8,685 nucleotides of DNA from an uncultured Bacteroidales bacterium. GTDB taxonomy: Bacteria > Bacteroidota > Bacteroidia > Bacteroidales > UBA932. A program made the translations under genes and the position numbers. Shown here piece after piece: positions 1-5,134 of this stretch. Each line of letters begins with the position of its first letter. The first letter of the stretch is position 1. Below the pieces are notes generated by a model. It worked only from the letters and a program-made list of their open reading frames with translations. It ran no database searches and was not told the origin of the DNA. The DNA lies in contig CAMHRD010000030.1 of the NCBI GenBank assembly GCA_946187365.1, positions 1 to 8,685 of the forward strand, in the 5' to 3' direction.

Positions 1-2530
1 GAGAGTTCTGGAAGCCCTTATGAGTATTGGTAAGGAGCATAGCAGAACCAACGTTGCTGTTGATCTTCTGGGTTGTCCAGTAAGGACGAGGATCTGAACC
101 TGAGTAGTAACCTGCAGGATACTCCATATTGATATTCTTCTGCATTACTGCATTGATATCCTTTGTGAAGATCTCCTCCAATGTAAATACCATGTTCCAA
201 GGGAGTTCTACGTCAACTGCAATGTTACTTCTCCAAACCTGAGGCATCTTAAAGTTCTTGGCAACCTCGCAAAGTGCAGGGCTGTTAGGAAGTTTACCAG
301 GGGTTGTAGGGAGAAGGGTTGGGTTGTTCTTAATCTGCTGACGGAAATCTGGGTTGAACTTGATACCGTTTTTAGCAAGAGTGTTGATGTCAGTAATGGT
401 AACCTCAGGAGACTGAACCATACCGGAACCGTTAGGCTGGTTGGTGTACCATACAAATGGAAGGAATCCTGAGAAGAGACCTGTACCTCCACGAACCTGG
501 AGTGAACGGTCACCCTTAACGTCCCAGTTGAAACCAATTCTAGGAGAGAACTGAACCTTAGCCTTTGGCCACTTGCCGCTCTCAATGCTGTAGTTCTTCT
601 CTGCCTTCTGGCCTGCCTGATAGTGGTTGCGCCACTTGTTGTCCCACTTGTTGAACTTGAATGCGTCTACCTCAGCGTTAGTGTCAAGTTTGTTAAGGTA
701 GATAGGAAGCTCTGCTCTTAAACCGTAGGTAAGTTTGAAGTTATCTGAAACCTTGAACTCATCCTGAGCGTAGAGAGCTGCCATACCGAATGCCAACTCA
801 ACTGCAGGAACCTCGCCGTCATTGTAAGCATACTGAACTGCAAATGCGGTAGGAGTTGCGTTTGCATAGAAAGCGTCCATACCGTTTGCATAGGTGATGC
901 CTGTTACAGGGTCCTTAGTGTTGTTGTAGTTGTAACGGTAGTAAGAAGTACCCTCTCTCATGTAAGCGTTTGAGAAGTAGAGACGGTCAAAGCTTGCACC
1001 AACTGTAATGTTGTGAGAACCAAGGTTGAATGAGAGGTTATCCTTAATTGAAAGGGTGTTGTTCTTTACATCGTTGTTGTAAGTAAAGAGCTCATAACCA
1101 AAGCACATGTACTGGTCACCGTCCTTGTAGATATCTACAAATGGGAATACATCACTTGGAGAAGTTCTCTTATCCTCAATCATTGTGTAAGATGCCAAGA
1201 AGTTGTTGGAAACCTTACCCCAGTTAGAGTTCAACTCGGCTGTGATACTTCTAACGGTGTTCTCAAATCCATACCAGGAGTTTGCAAAAGCAACAGACTT
1301 AGCGGAGCTTCTGCCGGAACCTCTAGGGTTAGGAGCTGATGTTGAGTTGGTAAGAACGTTGTACTTGCCAATAACCTCGTTGTATCTAACAGTGAACTTG
1401 TTATGCTTGTTGATGTTCCAGTCCAATCTTGCAAGAACTTTGTGGTTCTTTATTGAGAAGTTGCCAAAGTTCTGATATGCACCTGCCTCATAGTTGTAGG
1501 TATTGAGAAGGTAGTCATGCATCTTCTGAAGATCGCTTACCAAAGTTCTTGAAGTCTTTGTAGCTGCATCTGCAACACCGTTTGTGCTAGGCTCCCAAGC
1601 TCCTGAAGGAGTGGAGGATTTCTCATACTCACCACTTACAAAGAAGAAGAGTCTATCCTTCACGATAGGGCCACCCAAAGTGAGACCATAGGTCTGAGCG
1701 TTAGAATCGTGAGCACCTGCTACTTTGTTATCACCCACCTTGTTACCTGTGAAGGATTTAGGACGGAGATAAGTGTAGATGGAACCTGAGAATCTGTTTG
1801 TACCGCTCTTTGTAACTGCATTGATGGAAGCACCTGTAAACTGGCTCTGACGAATATCGTATGGAGCAAGATTAACGGTGATTTCCTCAATAGCATCCAA
1901 AGCAATAGGCTGTGCCTGACCACCAGGAAGAATCTGAGTGGTGCTAAGACCAAAGTTATTGTTGAAAGCAGCACCGTCAATGGTAACAGTGTTCATTCTG
2001 TTATCTCTACCGCCAAAAGATGTTCCGTTAGCCTGAGGAGTCAGTTTGGTGAAATCTGTAATACCTCTGCTGATGGAAGGAAGCTGACGAAGCTGTGCAG
2101 AACTTACGTTAGTGGAAGCACCATTCTTATCTGAGTTGAGCATTGGGTTTACAACGCCGCCGGAAACGACAATAGCGTCCAAAGCCACAGCCTCCTCAGT
2201 CATTGTAATGTTGCGTACGAAGTTCTCACCCAATTTCAGGTAAGCGTCTCCGCTCTTTGCATTACCGTAACCAAGAAGAGAAGCCTCAACCTCATAAGGA
2301 CCACCGACACGCATATTCATAATGCGATAGTTACCGTTGTTGTCGGTTGTTGCATAGTACTTAGTTCCGGAAGGAGTGTGGGTAGCAATGATTGTTGCAC
2401 CTACAACTGCAGTTCCGTTCTTTTCGCTTACCTTACCACTCATAGATGATGTTGTAACCTGTGCAAAAGCACTTACTGTCACAAACATAGCCAGAACGGC
2501 AAGAGTAAGCAGTTTGATAGTTTTTCTCAT
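1..2530 (-). CDS. TonB-dependent outer-membrane receptor, Oar-like (partial, C-terminus outside window)
   Basis: The reading frame is open for 843 codons from the ATG at 2530 to the left edge, so the start is present and the end is missing. Seen in the translation: a signal peptide (basic MRKTIK, hydrophobic core, AFA-Q near residue 23), a carboxypeptidase-regulatory-like beta-sandwich at about 28-112 (SGKVSEKNGTAVVGATI), a TonB-box-like LDAIVVSGG at 117-125, a plug at about 135-250 with VTIDGAAFNNNFG, IEEITVNLAPYDIRQSQFTG and NAVTKSGTNRFSG, then aromatic, Asn-rich beta-barrel sequence. These plug motifs are typical of Oar-like receptors, which are about 1,000-1,100 residues long, so roughly a fifth to a quarter is missing. 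Members sit in the outer membrane and use TonB-ExbBD energy for uptake; the substrate here cannot be told. No SusD partner is visible, but the downstream side lies outside the window. Gln is nearly always CAG, and AAC, GGT and GAG dominate, suggesting strong expression. Confidence 0.93.
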   Translation of the reverse strand, partial: MRKTIKLLTLAVLAMFVTVSAFAQVTTSSMSGKVSEKNGTAVVGATIIATHTPSGTKYYATTDNNGNYRIMNMRVGGPYEVEASLLGYGNAKSGDAYLKLGENFVRNITMTEEAVALDAIVVSGGVVNPMLNSDKNGASTNVSSAQLRQLPSISRGITDFTKLTPQANGTSFGGRDNRMNTVTIDGAAFNNNFGLSTTQILPGGQAQPIALDAIEEITVNLAPYDIRQSQFTGASINAVTKSGTNRFSGSIYTYLRPKSFTGNKVGDNKVAGAHDSNAQTYGLTLGGPIVKDRLFFFVSGEYEKSSTPSGAWEPSTNGVADAATKTSRTLVSDLQKMHDYLLNTYNYEAGAYQNFGNFSIKNHKVLARLDWNINKHNKFTVRYNEVIGKYNVLTNSTSAPNPRGSGRSSAKSVAFANSWYGFENTVRSITAELNSNWGKVSNNFLASYTMIEDKRTSPSDVFPFVDIYKDGDQYMCFGYELFTYNNDVKNNTLSIKDNLSFNLGSHNITVGASFDRLYFSNAYMREGTSYYRYNYNNTKDPVTGITYANGMDAFYANATPTAFAVQYAYNDGEVPAVELAFGMAALYAQDEFKVSDNFKLTYGLRAELPIYLNKLDTNAEVDAFKFNKWDNKWRNHYQAGQKAEKNYSIESGKWPKAKVQFSPRIGFNWDVKGDRSLQVRGGTGLFSGFLPFVWYTNQPNGSGMVQSPEVTITDINTLAKNGIKFNPDFRQQIKNNPTLLPTTPGKLPNSPALCEVAKNFKMPQVWRSNIAVDVELPWNMVFTLEEIFTKDINAVMQKNINMEYPAGYYSGSDPRPYWTTQKINSNVGSAMLLTNTHKGFQNS

Positions 2531-2570
2531 AAAAAATTTAATTATAGGTTTTGTTAATTTTTTCCGCGAG

Positions 2571-2601
2571 CGAAAATAGAAAAACTCCAAAACATAACCA
2601 A
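2571..2601 (-). promoter_or_regulatory. Predicted Bacteroidetes-type promoter for the TonB-dependent receptor
   Basis: Read on the minus strand there is TTG (2601-2599), a 20-bp spacer, then TATTTTCG (2578-2571). This matches the Bacteroidetes primary-sigma pattern (TTG, 19-21 bp, TAnnTTTG) with one mismatch in the -7 box. The predicted RNA would begin near 2565 and carry a short A/T-rich leader of about 35 nt before the ATG at 2530, without a Shine-Dalgarno motif, as is usual in this phylum. This is a prediction from sequence only. Confidence 0.5.
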
Positions 2602-2618
2602 TTATATTTTATTAACAC

Positions 2619-2649
2619 TTGCTTTGTTGATAATTTTGTCATACTTTTG
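2619..2649 (+). promoter_or_regulatory. Predicted Bacteroidetes-type promoter for metK
   Basis: TTG at 2619-2621 is followed by a 20-bp spacer and TACTTTTG at 2642-2649, a perfect match to the TAnnTTTG -7 box. A second perfect -7-like box, TAATTTTG, lies at 2631-2638 but has no good TTG at the right distance. Transcription would begin near 2655, about ten bases before the first paired bases of the riboswitch-like element, which is where an aptamer leader would be expected. The spacing to both the aptamer and metK supports the call. Confidence 0.62.
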
Positions 2650-2665
2650 CCGCCGAATTTTATAC

Positions 2666-2715
2666 AGAGTGGAAAGATTTGACTGCTTGCAACCACGCTA
2701 AAAAATGCTAAAACG
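2666..2715 (+). ncRNA. SAM-II-like (metA-type) S-adenosylmethionine riboswitch aptamer
   Basis: SAM-II riboswitches are small H-type pseudoknots that bind S-adenosylmethionine and turn off methionine/SAM genes. Seen here: a stem P1 formed by AGAGTGG (2666-2672) and CCACGCT (2693-2699), seven positions with one A-G mismatch; a loop containing GATTTGAC and TTGCAA (2678-2692); then an A-rich stretch and GCTAAAACG (2707-2715). As I recall the SAM-II consensus, the order GATTT...TTGCAA, closing strand of P1, A-rich linker, GCTAAA is its signature. A pseudoknot pairing GCA (2689-2691) with TGC (2706-2708) is possible. The element lies just after the predicted transcription start and ahead of metK, the gene that makes the ligand. 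The family is best known in Alphaproteobacteria and is also reported in Bacteroidetes. A covariance-model search was not possible here. Confidence 0.75.
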
Positions 2716-2800
2716 ATCGGACAGGCCCTTCCGCCCTCCCTTCCCAGATGCATACAAGTCAAACTCTTACACTAAATGTTTAATTTTAAACTATTTAGTT
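2716..2800 (+). other. metK mRNA leader between aptamer and start codon
   Basis: This 85-base stretch separates the aptamer from the metK ATG. It contains a C/T-rich tract at 2726-2745 with only one G, and a weak 4-bp hairpin CGGA/TCCG (2718-2721 with 2730-2733). There is no GC-rich hairpin followed by a T-run, so no intrinsic terminator is visible. The last 30 bases are strongly A/T-rich (TTTAATTTTAAACTATTTAG) with no Shine-Dalgarno sequence, which is the usual Bacteroidetes start context. How ligand binding would be passed to gene expression cannot be read from the sequence. Confidence 0.5.
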
Positions 2801-4066
2801 ATGGCTTATTTATTTACTTCTGAGTCTGTGTCCGAGGGACATCCGGATAAGGTTGCGGATCAGATTTCAGATGCTATATTGGATGAATTCTTACGTCAGG
2901 ACCAGATGAGCAAGGTGGCCTGCGAGACCTTTGTAAGCACCGGACTGGCCGTTATTGGCGGCGAGGTGCGCTCAGACGCTTACGTGGACATACAGCAGGT
3001 TGCCCGCGGAGTCATTAACCGCATAGGTTACAACAAGAGCGAGTATATGTTTGACGGCAACTCCTGCGGTATCCTCTCCGCCCTGCACGAGCAGAGCCAG
3101 GATATCAACCGCGGAGTGGAGAGAAAGAAGGCAGAGGACCAGGGTGCCGGAGACCAGGGAATGATGTTCGGCTATGCCTGCCGTGAGACGGAGGACTTTA
3201 TGCCGCTACCAATCTGGCTCTCTCACAACCTTCTGCTTACCCTTGTGCATATAAGAAAGAACACCAAACTGATGCCTTATCTGCGTCCCGATGCCAAGAG
3301 CCAGTTCACCATTGAGTACTCAGATGACAAGAAACCTCTCAGAGTCCACACCATTGTGCTCTCCACCCAGCATGACGAGTTTGACAAGGATGCAGCAATG
3401 CAGAAGAAGATCCGCGCAGATGTTCAGAACATTGTAATTCCTATGATGCTCAAGAATATGCCGGAGAACATAAAGGCCCTGTTCAAAGGAAATTACAAGC
3501 TTTACGTAAACCCAACCGGCAAGTTTGTCATTGGCGGACCTCACGGAGACACCGGTCTTACCGGACGTAAAATCATTGTAGATACCTACGGCGGAAGAGG
3601 AGCCCACGGCGGCGGAGCCCTCAGCGGAAAAGACCCTAGCAAGGTAGACCGTTCTGCAGCGTATGCAGCCCGCTATATTGCTAAGAATCTGGTTGCTGCA
3701 GGAGTTGCAGATGAAGTACAGATTCAGATTTCCTACGCCATTGGAGTGGCAAAACCTCTCTCCATCTTCATCAACACCTTTGGCACATCTAAGGTTACAA
3801 AGAACGGTAAACGTCTCAGCGATGGGCAGATAGCAGAGGCCGTAGGTAAAATCTTCGATCTCCGCCCTGCCAAAATCATTGAGAAGCTGGGATTGAAGAA
3901 CCCAATCTACGAGCCGTGCGCAGCATACGGCCACATGGGCAGAAAGCCTTATACAAAGGAGGTTACGCTGATAAGAAACGGCAAGAAGGTGAAGAAGACA
4001 GTGCAGTTCTTCAGCTGGGAACTTCTGGATGCAACAGGAAAAATAAAGAAGTACTTTGGTATTTAA
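2801..4066 (+). CDS. metK: S-adenosylmethionine synthetase (methionine adenosyltransferase)
   Basis: MetK makes S-adenosylmethionine, the cell's main methyl donor, from ATP and methionine in the cytoplasm, releasing phosphate and pyrophosphate. The 421-residue product starts MAYLFTSESVSEGHPDKVAD, the family's classic N-terminus, so I place the start at 2801. An in-frame ATG at 2705 would add 32 unconserved residues and lies inside the riboswitch-like element. Motifs in order: GHPDK (13-17, ATP/metal site), GGEV (53-56), GAGDQG followed by MMFGYA (115-126), GGPHGDTGLTGRK (245-257) with IVDTYGG after it, KVDRSAAYAARY (281-292) and QISYAIGVAKP (309-319). All three domains appear complete, and the length is normal for Bacteroidetes enzymes, which are longer than the 384-residue E. 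coli protein. Probably regulated by the SAM-II-like leader and co-transcribed with the CapA-like gene 6 bp downstream. Confidence 0.97.
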   Translation: MAYLFTSESVSEGHPDKVADQISDAILDEFLRQDQMSKVACETFVSTGLAVIGGEVRSDAYVDIQQVARGVINRIGYNKSEYMFDGNSCGILSALHEQSQDINRGVERKKAEDQGAGDQGMMFGYACRETEDFMPLPIWLSHNLLLTLVHIRKNTKLMPYLRPDAKSQFTIEYSDDKKPLRVHTIVLSTQHDEFDKDAAMQKKIRADVQNIVIPMMLKNMPENIKALFKGNYKLYVNPTGKFVIGGPHGDTGLTGRKIIVDTYGGRGAHGGGALSGKDPSKVDRSAAYAARYIAKNLVAAGVADEVQIQISYAIGVAKPLSIFINTFGTSKVTKNGKRLSDGQIAEAVGKIFDLRPAKIIEKLGLKNPIYEPCAAYGHMGRKPYTKEVTLIRNGKKVKKTVQFFSWELLDATGKIKKYFGI

Positions 4067-4072
4067 AAGAGT

Positions 4073-5134
4073 ATGAAAAAGTTCTGCCTAACCATCGCGA
4101 TAGTACTGCTTACCACCTCTTTATCAATGAGTTGGGGGCAGCAAAAAGACACCCTTTACACCGTTGCAATGTGCGGAGACATTATGATGGGAACCACCTA
4201 CCCCACTGTGCAACTCCCTGCAAATGACGGGAAAAACCTCTTTGACGCCTGCCGTCATATCTTCAAGAGGGCAGACCTCTCCCTTGGAAATCTGGAGGGA
4301 GTCTTTCTGGAGGGGGGAAAATCACGCAAGGGAACAGGACGTTACGCCTACTCTTTCCGTATGCCAACAGCCTGGGGTCCAAGACTTAAAGAGGCCGGAT
4401 TCCACTATATGAACCTTGCCAACAACCACACCAAAGATTTCTATGATGAGGGTATCTACTCCACGGAGAAGGTGCTAGACAGAGTAGGAATCAAGTACAG
4501 CGGTGTGGAGGGAAGAGCAGACTCCGCGGTAATTGAAAGAAGCGGCGTAAGATGGGGAATCTGCTCCTTTGGTCACAACGCCTATACTCTCAAGACCTGG
4601 GACACCACAACCATCAGAAGAATCATTACCAACCTTAAGGATTCCGCTAAGGTTGACCTCATTATAGTCTTTTTCCACGGCGGAGCGGAGGGCGTTGCCA
4701 AAAGACATCTGCCTCAGGGAATGGAGACATTCCTTGGTGAGAACAGAGGAGATTTGAGAAAGTTTGCGCGCTTCTGCATAGATTTGGGGGCAGATATTGT
4801 GGCAGGCAGCGGTCCTCACGTTGTGCGCGGATGTGAACTCTACAAGAACAGAATGGTAATCTACAGCATGGGAAATTTCTGCACGCCTTACGGAATAAAC
4901 GTTGCGGGAAAGACCGGCTATGCCCCTGTTTTTGAGGTGAAAATAAAGAAGGACGGCACCTTTGTAAGGGGAAAGATTCACTCCTTCATTCAGCAAAAGG
5001 GAGTTGGTCCTGTTAAGGATGAATCCAACATTGTTGCAGCGGAGATTGCCGCTCTTACAAGAGAAGATTTTAAGAACAACGGAGCCCTTAAGATAGACAG
5101 GGAGGGAAACATCACTCCATATCTACAACGGTAA
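4073..5134 (+). CDS. CapA-family protein (PGA_cap metallophosphoesterase-like fold), exported
   Basis: The 353-residue product begins with a signal peptide (MKKFC, hydrophobic core to about residue 20, probable cleavage near 20-24), so it probably acts in the periplasm or on the envelope; no lipobox cysteine is seen. The rest is one CapA/PGA_cap domain, related to metallophosphoesterases and named after the Bacillus poly-gamma-glutamate capsule protein. Motifs in order: CGDIMMG (34-40), GNLEG (72-76), NLANNH (114-119), FHGGAE (201-206), GSGPHVVRG (245-253) and YSMGNF (264-269). The fourth and fifth differ slightly from the common HWGxE and GHHPHV forms, but the His and Asn residues expected to bind metal remain. 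No other capsule genes are nearby, so a role in poly-gamma-glutamate is not supported; many Bacteroidetes CapA proteins have no known substrate. It starts 6 bp after metK, suggesting one transcript, and its last 23 bp overlap mutS2 on the other strand. Confidence 0.88.
   Translation: MKKFCLTIAIVLLTTSLSMSWGQQKDTLYTVAMCGDIMMGTTYPTVQLPANDGKNLFDACRHIFKRADLSLGNLEGVFLEGGKSRKGTGRYAYSFRMPTAWGPRLKEAGFHYMNLANNHTKDFYDEGIYSTEKVLDRVGIKYSGVEGRADSAVIERSGVRWGICSFGHNAYTLKTWDTTTIRRIITNLKDSAKVDLIIVFFHGGAEGVAKRHLPQGMETFLGENRGDLRKFARFCIDLGADIVAGSGPHVVRGCELYKNRMVIYSMGNFCTPYGINVAGKTGYAPVFEVKIKKDGTFVRGKIHSFIQQKGVGPVKDESNIVAAEIAALTREDFKNNGALKIDREGNITPYLQR

Noticed and set aside
2718..2733. Possible intrinsic terminator (CGGA/TCCG hairpin) in the metK leader
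   Set aside because: Only four base pairs and no T-run follows, so it does not meet terminator criteria.
3320..3934. A 204-codon open frame on the minus strand inside metK
   Set aside because: It lies opposite a clearly conserved MetK sequence, has no recognisable domain and is explained by the codon pattern of metK.
4475..4996. A 173-codon minus-strand open frame inside the CapA-like gene
   Set aside because: No family resemblance, and the opposite strand encodes conserved CapA motifs over the same bases.
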